A stretch of 46,516 nt of DNA from Acidimicrobiales bacterium (lineage in GTDB: Bacteria > Actinomycetota > Acidimicrobiia > Acidimicrobiales > MedAcidi-G1), in assembly GCA_030747595.1 (NCBI GenBank), contig JASLKK010000014.1, forward strand, positions 1 through 46,516, read 5' to 3'. Position 1 is the first letter of the stretch, and each line of letters begins with the position of its first letter. Below, one piece after another: positions 33,230-40,493 of this stretch. A program made the translations under genes and the position numbers. The notes beneath the pieces were generated by a model. It was not told where the DNA came from. It searched no databases and saw only the letters and a program-made list of their open reading frames with translations.

Positions 33230-34777
33230 CTACGAGAGGGGGACCGACTGGCCGGCCCGGACGTAGGCGTCCTCGTAGGCGAACAGGCCGTACAGCGCAG
33301 CCAGGGGAACAATGGGCTGGACTGGGCCGGTCCAGTCGAACACGAAATTGCCCAGCAAAATATCCAGACTCAGGAACAACATCGCGAACACAGTGCAGAA
33401 GAGCCACTCGCGCCACCGCTTCTTCTGGTCCCCATGACGCAGGTCAGCGAGCGCCATGGTCACGTGTCGGGAGTGGCCACCGCGGAACTCGGCGCCGACA
33501 AGGGCGGCGTTGGCCGTCAGACCAGCCAGAAACAGCCACTTGACTGATTCGTGGGACGGCACGTCGAGGAACTGATCGAACAGCGACCACGAGGCCCCAC
33601 CGGCCATGACGGCCTGGGCCAACAGGATGGGCAACAACAGGGGTTCCTGCCAGAGATCACGACCCTCGCACTGACCGAAGAGGAAGGCCGTGTAGCCCGC
33701 GGTACCCAGTGCCAGCAGCACGGTTGGCACCACGAGCACCGGGAGCACACCACCGGCATCAGCCAGGCCGGCCACCCACCACGCGGCCAGACAGACGGCG
33801 AAGGCGCCCAGCACCCACGCCCCCTTGACCAGCCACGAGGTCCAGTTGCCCTTCATCAGCAGGTACCAGAACCGCTTCGGCTGCTTGAGGTCACCGACCA
33901 GCAGGACGCCGGTCAGCACCAGGAAGACTCCGGCCACCAGCGGCGGAACCACACTGACCACCGATCGCTCGTCACCGTGGCCTAGCACCACCAACAGCGA
34001 GGCGACCAGCATCACGCCCGCCGCAATGGCCTTCGTCACCAGGTAGCCCGACACCATCGAACCCCAGACCGGCGGGTGCTGGGTGGTGTAGGCGGTTCGG
34101 GCCATGGGCTCGCCGTCGTCCCTGGTGGGCGCGACAGTCAGAGCCACCGGTGTGGGCGTGGAGTGACCGGGGGTGGTGTCGGCCCAGATCAACCCGTCGT
34201 CGGAAATGGCTGAGGCGAGCGGGTCCAACGACGAGGCGGTGGCCCCCCTGTAGATGACTTTGGGCCGGGTGTTCTGCTCCGGCGACCGCACCAGGCCCCC
34301 GTCGGCGTGCAGCCGGCTGATCTCACTGCCCGGATCGTCGAGGTCGCCCACCCGGATGGCCTGGGTGGGGCACACGATCACGCACGACGGCTCGAGGCCG
34401 TCCTCGATCCGGTGGTTACAGAAGTTGCACTTGTGGGCGGTATTGGTTTCGGGGTTGAGATAGATGGCGTCGTAAGGGCAGGCGTTCATGCATGCCTTGC
34501 AGCCAATGCAGTCGTCGTCCTGGAAGTCGACCACGCCGTTGTCGGCCCGATACAGCGCCGACGTGGGACAGATGGTCATGCACGGAGCGTCTTCGCACTG
34601 GTTGCACCGCATAACCGAGAACAGCCTGTCGGTGTCGGGGTGGGTGCCCGTCTCCACGTATTTGAGCCACGTGCGGTTCACACCCAGCGGCACGTTGTGC
34701 TCGCTCTTGCAGGCCACCGTGCAGGCATGGCAGCCGATGCAACTGCTGGAGTCGAGGACGAATCCGAGGCGAGTCAC
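33230..34777 (-). CDS. Fused four-cluster ferredoxin and NrfD-type membrane anchor (SoeB-SoeC-like)
   Basis: 515 residues from GTG 34777. The first 145 residues hold 16 cysteines in four clusters: 13/16/19/23, 58/61/66/70, 90/93/96/100 and 117/120/132/136, the DmsB/PsrB pattern. After a linker of about 100 residues come roughly eight membrane helices with the NrfD-like DLKQPKRFWYLLMKGNWTSWLVKGAWVL segment. It passes electrons between the molybdenum subunit and membrane quinone. In most genomes these are two genes; here they are one polypeptide. Its start overlaps the TetR stop (GTGA), and the catalytic gene begins 33 bp after its end. Confidence 0.85.
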   Translation of the reverse strand: MTRLGFVLDSSSCIGCHACTVACKSEHNVPLGVNRTWLKYVETGTHPDTDRLFSVMRCNQCEDAPCMTICPTSALYRADNGVVDFQDDDCIGCKACMNACPYDAIYLNPETNTAHKCNFCNHRIEDGLEPSCVIVCPTQAIRVGDLDDPGSEISRLHADGGLVRSPEQNTRPKVIYRGATASSLDPLASAISDDGLIWADTTPGHSTPTPVALTVAPTRDDGEPMARTAYTTQHPPVWGSMVSGYLVTKAIAAGVMLVASLLVVLGHGDERSVVSVVPPLVAGVFLVLTGVLLVGDLKQPKRFWYLLMKGNWTSWLVKGAWVLGAFAVCLAAWWVAGLADAGGVLPVLVVPTVLLALGTAGYTAFLFGQCEGRDLWQEPLLLPILLAQAVMAGGASWSLFDQFLDVPSHESVKWLFLAGLTANAALVGAEFRGGHSRHVTMALADLRHGDQKKRWREWLFCTVFAMLFLSLDILLGNFVFDWTGPVQPIVPLAALYGLFAYEDAYVRAGQSVPLS

Positions 34778-35349
34778 GAGGCCCCTGGGACCATCTGGTG
34801 GATACCGGCACACAACAGGTCGACCAGGCGGTCGAAGCTCTCGTCGAGGTCGACGGGATGAGGGTGGCCGTCACCGGACTCGAGGTGGGCGAAGCCGTGG
34901 AGGGCGCTTCGCATCGACCGGGCGGCGTGCACCCGGTCGACGTCGGCCAGCCCATAGGCGACCAGCGCCTGACCCAGAACGGCTACGACCCGTTCAACGG
35001 CCTCTTCCAGCTCCGCGTCACCGGCACACGGGTAGCGGTCGGTGGCTGCGTAGAGGCCCGGGTGGTCACCGACCATGGCCCGCCAGGCCCGACCCATGGC
35101 CCGAACCGCGTCGTCGCCAGCCAGACCCACGGCGGCCTCGCCGAGTCGGCTTGCCAGGATCTCACGGCCCCGGAGTCCGAGTGCCCGGACGAGGGCGTCG
35201 TAGCTGTCGATGTGCCGGTACAGGGCAGGCTGACGGACCCCGAGCAGCAAGGCCACCCGGGTGAGGGTCACGGCATCAAGGCCTTCGGAGTCGGCCAGTG
35301 CAGCCGCCGAATCCACGACCTGATCGGTGTCCAACGTCCGGCGGCTCAT
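34774..35349 (-). CDS. TetR-family regulator, first gene of the molybdoenzyme operon
   Basis: 191 residues. Helix-turn-helix at about 7-48 (LDTDQVVDSAAALADSEGLDAVTLTRVALLLGVRQPALYRHIDSYDAL) and a C-terminal WHG-like domain (GHPGLYAATDRYP, then RSMRSALHGFAHLE). Unlike the other TetR genes here it is co-directional and coupled (GTGA) to the structural genes, so it should autoregulate the operon. Upstream lies an imperfect inverted repeat at 35364-35378. Confidence 0.85.
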   Translation of the reverse strand: MSRRTLDTDQVVDSAAALADSEGLDAVTLTRVALLLGVRQPALYRHIDSYDALVRALGLRGREILASRLGEAAVGLAGDDAVRAMGRAWRAMVGDHPGLYAATDRYPCAGDAELEEAVERVVAVLGQALVAYGLADVDRVHAARSMRSALHGFAHLESGDGHPHPVDLDESFDRLVDLLCAGIHQMVPGAS

Positions 35350-35363
35350 GGTCGAACCCTAGT

Positions 35364-35378
35364 GTTAGAGACTCTCAC
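35364..35378. promoter_or_regulatory. Candidate TetR operator
   Basis: GTTAGAG-A-CTCTCAC is an inverted repeat with 7-bp arms and one mismatch. A second GTTAGAG lies at 35385-35391. Both are within 45 bp of the TetR start codon, a normal operator position. Confidence 0.45.
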
Positions 35379-35433
35379 GTGCCAGTTAGAGGGAGCCACA
35401 TTTACTGCAACACCATCTCTCTCTTCATGTTGC

Positions 35434-36231
35434 TCACCACACCACCAGCCCGGCACCAACGGTCACCAGCACGGCACCCCACATGGCCCGTGGGCCGAGG
35501 GATTCCCGGGCAATGAGCACGCCTAGGACCACCGAAACCTGACGGAGTCCGGTCACCTGCCCGGCCTGGGCCTGCTGGAAGGCCATCAGGATCAGGCCGT
35601 ACGCCCCGCCCTGCCCGACGCCCACCACCGCGGCATGGCCCAGCACCGGTCGAACCCGGTCCATGCCGGGACGCCTCACCGTCAGGACACCTACCGAACT
35701 GATGATCATGATCACCGACATGTAGCCCATGGCCCCGGTGAGATCGACAGAGCGTGCATCGATCAGGGAGTAGCCCACCGTGCACAACCCGGTCGCCGCG
35801 GCCAGCACTACAGCCCGAAGCTCTTGACGCTGTGTTCCCACCCCGGCCAGCGAGAGCAGGCCGACGACCAGGACGACCAGACCCATCGCCGTGAACGCCG
35901 ACGGGGTCTCGTCGAGGAGCAGCCAACCCCCGAGGCCGACCAGCAGAGGGGCCGTGCCGCGCGCGATCGGGTAGGCCACACTGAGGCTCCCCGCCCGGTA
36001 GGCCGAACCGAGCAGGCCCATGTACAGGCCTTGGGCCAACGACGAGGCCAGCACCCAACCCATCACCTCGCCCGGTGGGTCGACCACCGCAGCGGGCAGC
36101 AGCACGATCCCTACGAAGAGGTAGGCCAGCGCGATGACCACTTCTGGGTCACCCCCCCGATGCAGGCGGGCGTTCCAACCGGCGTGGAGGACCGTCGAGG
36201 CCAGCACGAGGAAGACGGCAGACAGCGACAC
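35434..36231 (-). CDS. DMT/EamA-family transporter at the end of the taurine-type operon
   Basis: 265 residues from GTG 36231, with GGAG upstream. About nine or ten hydrophobic helices; typical first-helix VFLVLASTVLHAGWNA and a charged NARLHRGG loop, as in the EamA exporter family. It follows pta by 32 bp in the same direction, so it is probably co-transcribed. It could export a by-product (for example sulfite or an amine) or import substrate; the sequence does not say. It is a different subtype from the exporter at 5126. Confidence 0.8.
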   Translation of the reverse strand: MSLSAVFLVLASTVLHAGWNARLHRGGDPEVVIALAYLFVGIVLLPAAVVDPPGEVMGWVLASSLAQGLYMGLLGSAYRAGSLSVAYPIARGTAPLLVGLGGWLLLDETPSAFTAMGLVVLVVGLLSLAGVGTQRQELRAVVLAAATGLCTVGYSLIDARSVDLTGAMGYMSVIMIISSVGVLTVRRPGMDRVRPVLGHAAVVGVGQGGAYGLILMAFQQAQAGQVTGLRQVSVVLGVLIARESLGPRAMWGAVLVTVGAGLVVW

Positions 36232-36263
36232 CGGTACGTCTCCTGTTCCCGTATTCCGGTCAA

Positions 36264-37205
36264 TCAGGTGCCGATAGCGCCGCTTGAGCGCGCCTGCAGC
36301 CCGGCGATGACCGCCACGTCGACGATGTCAGCCGCCGAACAGCCCCGCGACAGATCGTGCAGGATCCCGTCCAGCCCCTGGAGGAGCGGCCCATAGGCCC
36401 GGGCGCCGCCGAGGCGCTCGGTGACCTTGTAGGCGATATTGCCGCTGTCCAGGTCGGGGAACACGAAGACGTCCGCCGCGCCGGCCACCGGTGACCCAGG
36501 GGCCTTGACGGCCGCCACGGAGGGAACGATCGCCGCGTCGAACTGCAGCTCTCCGTCGACGGTCAGATCGGGCCGCCGGTCGGCGACCAGTGCCGTGGCG
36601 GCCCGCACCTTGTCCACCCGGGGATGTTCGGCACTGCCCTTCGTCGAAAAAGAGAGCATGGCCACCCGGGGTAAACCGCCCCCGGAGACTGGACCGGCCA
36701 ACCCGGTCCAGGTGTCGGCCGTCGAGGAGGCGATGGTGGCCAACTGGGACACATCGGGGTCGGGCACCACGCCGCAGTCTCCGTAGGCCACCAACCGGCC
36801 ATCGGCCAGAACCATCAGGAAGCAGCTCGAAACCATCTCCACTCCGGGGGCCACCCCCAGAACCTTGAGTCCGGCCCTTAGGACGTCGGCCGTCGACCGG
36901 GTGGCCCCGGCCACCGCGGCGTCAGCTGCTCCGGATCGCACCAGCACTGTGGCCGCCACGATCGGGTCGCTCACGTCTAGGCCTGCATCCTCGGCCCTGG
37001 CGATCGCTTCGGCCTGTTGACCGTCGCTACGGTCCACGATCGGATGGACGGGCTGCACAAGCTCTTCGTCCACCAACTGGATGGCCGCGAAGTCGGCTCG
37101 GGGGTCACCTAGATCAGCCAGCACCACCCGCGCCGGATCTGTCGCAGCCAGCTCGTACCACCCGGAAACAACCGCCGGGACGTTTGAACTCCCCGGGGAA
37201 CTCAC
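36264..37205 (-). CDS. pta: Phosphate acetyltransferase
   Basis: 313 residues from GTG 37205, a single PTA_PTB domain. Family marks: AIARAEDAGLDVSDPIVAATVLVRSGAADAAVAGATRSTADVLRAGLKVLG, then SCFLMVLADGRLVAYGDCGVVPDPD, GELQFDAAIVPSVAAVKAPGSPVAGAADVFVFPDLDSGNIAYK and ERLGGARAYGPLLQG. It interconverts acetyl phosphate and acetyl-CoA. In taurine and isethionate pathways it handles the acetyl phosphate released by Xsc. The frame is open far upstream through the permease gene, but that part is out of family. TTG 37232 is an alternative start overlapping the permease stop. Confidence 0.9.
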   Translation of the reverse strand: MSSPGSSNVPAVVSGWYELAATDPARVVLADLGDPRADFAAIQLVDEELVQPVHPIVDRSDGQQAEAIARAEDAGLDVSDPIVAATVLVRSGAADAAVAGATRSTADVLRAGLKVLGVAPGVEMVSSCFLMVLADGRLVAYGDCGVVPDPDVSQLATIASSTADTWTGLAGPVSGGGLPRVAMLSFSTKGSAEHPRVDKVRAATALVADRRPDLTVDGELQFDAAIVPSVAAVKAPGSPVAGAADVFVFPDLDSGNIAYKVTERLGGARAYGPLLQGLDGILHDLSRGCSAADIVDVAVIAGLQARSSGAIGT

Positions 37206-37228
37206 CGGGCGGGAATCTCCGGATGAGC

Positions 37229-38092
37229 TCAACCCTTGCCACGCCAAGGGATGAGGCGCCGCTCCAGGAAACGCATGGCCAGGTCCATGGCCACACCGAT
37301 GACCCCGATGACGATGATCGACACGACTACGACATCCATCCGGAAGAACTTCGAGGCAGCAAAGATCATTGCTCCGAGGCCGGTGGTCGTCCCGGTCAAC
37401 TCGGCGGCCACCAGGGTTCCCCAGCACACACCGAGGGCGACCCGCATGCCGGTGAATATGTCTGGCAGCGCGTTGGGGAGAATCACGTACCGCAGGATCT
37501 GCCACTTGTTGGCACCCAGGGAATAGGCGGCGTGGACCTTCGAGCCCCGCACGCCGAGTACCCCGGCCCGAGCCGCGATGACCATGATCCATACCGCAGC
37601 GAAGAACAAGAGGTTGACCTTGGAACCCTCGCCGATGCCGAACCACACGATGAACAGCGGCAGCAGGGCCAGAGGTGGCACAGGACGCAGCAACTCGACG
37701 ATGGGGTCGAAGATGCCCCGTAGCCGGTTGGACAGGCCCATGGCGAAACCGACGGGCACACCCACGATCACCCCGTAGACGAGACCCTTGAGGACCCGCC
37801 AGAGACTGGCCCACGTGTGGTCCCACAGGCTGACCCGGCGGTAACCGTCGGTCGCCAACTCGACGAAGGCGTCCCACGTCTGACGCATCGATGGGAACGT
37901 CCGGTCGTTGATCATCGGTTCGGTTCCGCTCTTGATCCACCACCAGATGAAGGCCACGAACAGCAGTGAGGCGACGCTCCAAAGCGGGGAACCCTTGACC
38001 TCCGAGGCATCGCCGAAGGTCACGGTCTTGCGGCCACTGGCCCCCTTGCGAACCGCTCCCGCGTGGCCGGCGAGCCTGCTGGGGATGCTCAC
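37229..38092 (-). CDS. ABC transporter permease, TauC/SsuC type
   Basis: 287 residues with six membrane helices and the BPD_transp_1 EAA loop (AAYSLGANKWQILRYVILPNALPDIFTGMRVALG). The N terminus is a soluble extension of about 35 residues. The taurine/sulfonate/nitrate permease family imports small organic anions. It overlaps the ATPase gene by ATGA. A matching periplasmic receptor (TauA) is not found nearby. Confidence 0.88.
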   Translation of the reverse strand: MSIPSRLAGHAGAVRKGASGRKTVTFGDASEVKGSPLWSVASLLFVAFIWWWIKSGTEPMINDRTFPSMRQTWDAFVELATDGYRRVSLWDHTWASLWRVLKGLVYGVIVGVPVGFAMGLSNRLRGIFDPIVELLRPVPPLALLPLFIVWFGIGEGSKVNLLFFAAVWIMVIAARAGVLGVRGSKVHAAYSLGANKWQILRYVILPNALPDIFTGMRVALGVCWGTLVAAELTGTTTGLGAMIFAASKFFRMDVVVVSIIVIGVIGVAMDLAMRFLERRLIPWRGKG

Positions 38093-38895
38093 GACACACC
38101 TCCATCGTGGCCCATGATCTGCTCCTCCATCTCCCAGATGAGCGACAGCAACTCCTCGCGCTTCTCGATGAACTCGGGCGAGGCTTTCATCTCACGGGGA
38201 TCGACGTGGAGCCCCTTGGCCGCGAACGGCAACTCGTATTCGCGCTCCACGCGACCCGGACGCGGAGCCATCACGAAGAGGCGATCACCCAGGTAGAGGG
38301 CCTCCTCCACGCTGTGGGTGACCAGAACGATCGTCTTGCCCGTCTCCTGCCAGAGCTTCAGGATGAGACTCTGCATCTTCTCCCTGGTGAGGGCATCGAG
38401 GGCACCCAACGGCTCGTCCATGAGGATGATCTCAGGATCGTTGGCGAGGCATCGGGCCAGGGCGACCCGCTGCTGCATGCCACCGGAGAGTTCGTAGACC
38501 GCCTTGTCGCCGAAGCCCTGCAGACCCACCGTGGCCAGCAGGTCCTGGACCAACTCGTTGGTCTCGGATCGCTTCTTTCGGTTCATCCGGGGTCCAAAGG
38601 CCACGTTCTGAGCCACCGACTGCCACTCAAACAGGGCGCCCTGCTGGAAGACCATGCCCCGCTCTTGGCCGGGCCCCCTGATGGGGTCGCCACCGAGGGT
38701 TACCGACCCCGACGTGGGAGCCAGGAAGCCGGCGATGATGTTGAGCAACGTCGTCTTGCCGCACCCGGAGGGCCCAAGCAGCGTCAGCAACCGCCCGGCC
38801 TCGAGGTCGAACGAGACGTCGTGCAAGGCCTGAACCGAGCCACCCTTCGGCAACTCGTAGACCATGCCCAGCCCCTCGACTGAAAGATTCTTCAC
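38089..38895 (-). CDS. ABC transporter ATPase, TauB/SsuB type
   Basis: 268 residues from GTG 38895. Walker A GPSGCGKTT (41-49), Q-loop VFQQGALFEWQSVAQNVAFG, signature LSGGMQQR (136-143) and Walker B IILMDEP. The PGQERGMVFQQ segment is typical of TauB. The roughly 40-residue C-terminal extension after the core is longer than usual. It powers the neighbouring permease. The operon position after a taurine-type aminotransferase suggests a sulfonate or amino-sulfonate substrate. Confidence 0.9.
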   Translation of the reverse strand: MKNLSVEGLGMVYELPKGGSVQALHDVSFDLEAGRLLTLLGPSGCGKTTLLNIIAGFLAPTSGSVTLGGDPIRGPGQERGMVFQQGALFEWQSVAQNVAFGPRMNRKKRSETNELVQDLLATVGLQGFGDKAVYELSGGMQQRVALARCLANDPEIILMDEPLGALDALTREKMQSLILKLWQETGKTIVLVTHSVEEALYLGDRLFVMAPRPGRVEREYELPFAAKGLHVDPREMKASPEFIEKREELLSLIWEMEEQIMGHDGGVS

Positions 38896-38946
38896 GTTTC
38901 GGTCCCCCTCAGTACCGGTGTCGTTCCCCGACCGATCCCTGTCGGT

Positions 38947-40317
38947 CTAGTCGTTGTCGCCCAGCCATGCATCGACCCGGTCGATCACCCGGTCGATCCG
39001 GGCCACCAGGTCGTCGATGATCGCACGGTCTGCGACCAGCGGTGGCGAGATGGTCAGGCCGGTGTAGCCACGATCATCGGGCCGCACCGTCATCCGCTCT
39101 TCGCGGACGAAGCCGCCCAACGCCCCGCCCCGCAGGCCGGTCTCCTGGGTGGGGCTGAGGTCGCGGTCGTCAGCCGAGTCAGCGCAAAGGTCCACGGCGT
39201 AGAAGTAGCCGGTGCCCCGAACCTCGCGGACCGACCGATGGGCACCACCCATCGCCTGCAACTGCTCGGTGAAGTAGCCCTCGTTGTCCAGCACATGCTG
39301 CAACACGCCCTCGTCACGCATGGCAGTCATGTTGGCCACGGCCACCGCAGTGGCCACCGGATGCCCACCGAACGTCGAGCCGTGCACGTACGAACCCATG
39401 GGCGAGTCGAACAGCTCCTCGACCAGCTGGCCACGGATGACCACCCCGCCGAGCGGCTGGTAGGCAGAAGTAACGCCCTTGGCGAAGGTGATCATGTCGG
39501 GCACCACGTCCAGACGCTCGCTGGCGAACCAGTGGCCGAACCGACCGAACGAGCAGATGACCTCATCGGCCACCAGCAACACGCCATACCGGTCGCAGAT
39601 GCGACGAAGCTCCTGCCAGTAGCCGTTGGGCGGCACCAGGGCACCACCACCGTTCTGAACCGGTTCGCCGATAACCATCGAGATGGTCTCGGGGCCCTCG
39701 GCCAGAATCATCTCCTCGATGGCCTGCACACAGGACAGTTCTGCGGCCGGGGTGCCGACCGGAGAGGTGCACTCACGGGTATTGGAGACATGGCGGGTGC
39801 CGTCCCACAGCATCGGCAGATACGGATCCCGGAACTTGGGGATACCGGTGACCGAAAGCGCCCCCAGCGTCGTGCCGTGGTAGGCCCAGTTACGAGAGAT
39901 GACCTTGTAGCGAGCCTCGTCTCCCCGGGCCAGGTGATAGTTGCGGGCGAACTTGATGGCCGACTCCACAGCTTCGGACCCCGAGCTCACGAAGAACGTC
40001 TCGCTCAGATCCCCAGGGGCAAAGCCGGCGATCATCTCCGCGGCCTCAATGGCTGGCGGGTGAGCGAACCCCCAGTTGGTGGAGTAGGCAAGCTTGTTCA
40101 TCTGCTTGGCCGCCGCGTTCGATAGATCGGGCCGACCGTGACCGATGTTCACGCAGAACAGACCGGCTAGGCCATCGAGGTACTCGACTCCGTCGGCGTC
40201 GTAGAGGTAGCAGCCCTCAGCTCGTTCGATGATGGGCAGGGCATCGTTCTGCCATGCCGCCTTCGGTGTGAAGTGGGGTACGAGATGCTTCTGGGCGAGT
40301 TCTCGATGGGTGCTCAT
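38947..40317 (-). CDS. Class III pyridoxal-phosphate aminotransferase, taurine/omega-amino acid:pyruvate type
   Basis: 456 residues from ATG 40317; an upstream start at 40347 is possible. PLP-site features: FFVSSGSEAVESAIKFARNYH, WAYHGTTLGALSVTG, VVLLVADEV-type strand (GVLLVADEVICSFGRFG) and the lysine in MITFAKGVTSAYQPLGG. The GLAGLFCVNIGHGRPDL start is shared with taurine:pyruvate and beta-alanine/omega-amino acid:pyruvate aminotransferases. First gene of the operon with TauB/TauC-like, pta and DMT genes, which favours taurine or a related omega-amine. Exact substrate is inferred from context. Confidence 0.85.
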   Translation of the reverse strand: MSTHRELAQKHLVPHFTPKAAWQNDALPIIERAEGCYLYDADGVEYLDGLAGLFCVNIGHGRPDLSNAAAKQMNKLAYSTNWGFAHPPAIEAAEMIAGFAPGDLSETFFVSSGSEAVESAIKFARNYHLARGDEARYKVISRNWAYHGTTLGALSVTGIPKFRDPYLPMLWDGTRHVSNTRECTSPVGTPAAELSCVQAIEEMILAEGPETISMVIGEPVQNGGGALVPPNGYWQELRRICDRYGVLLVADEVICSFGRFGHWFASERLDVVPDMITFAKGVTSAYQPLGGVVIRGQLVEELFDSPMGSYVHGSTFGGHPVATAVAVANMTAMRDEGVLQHVLDNEGYFTEQLQAMGGAHRSVREVRGTGYFYAVDLCADSADDRDLSPTQETGLRGGALGGFVREERMTVRPDDRGYTGLTISPPLVADRAIIDDLVARIDRVIDRVDAWLGDND

Positions 40318-40365
40318 GGATCCTCCGCTGGGGATGCGGTCGTACACTGCGCGGACCGGTCGTAG

Positions 40366-40400
40366 GTGACTGGCGTCACTGACGTTAGAGCCTGTAACGT
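40366..40400. promoter_or_regulatory. Two palindromes in the divergent aminotransferase/DMGDH region
   Basis: GTGAC-TGGC-GTCAC (40366-40379) and ACGTTA-GAGCCTG-TAACGT (40382-40400) are perfect inverted repeats side by side in the 176-bp gap between the divergent genes. They are plausible operators that could tie both directions to one regulator, for example the MarR protein at 42938-43459. Confidence 0.5.
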
Positions 40401-40493
40401 AATCGCTAAGTCTTCTAACAGCAAGGGCCCGGAGCGACGACCCCCCAACCGGGCGGAAACACCGGCAACCCGAGATCCCCGGAGTCCCTCCAC

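Noticed and set aside
36264-38105. 613-codon open frame as a permease-Pta fusion
   Set aside because: Only the last 313 codons match Pta; the upper half is an alternative frame of the TauC-like permease, which has its own clear frame.
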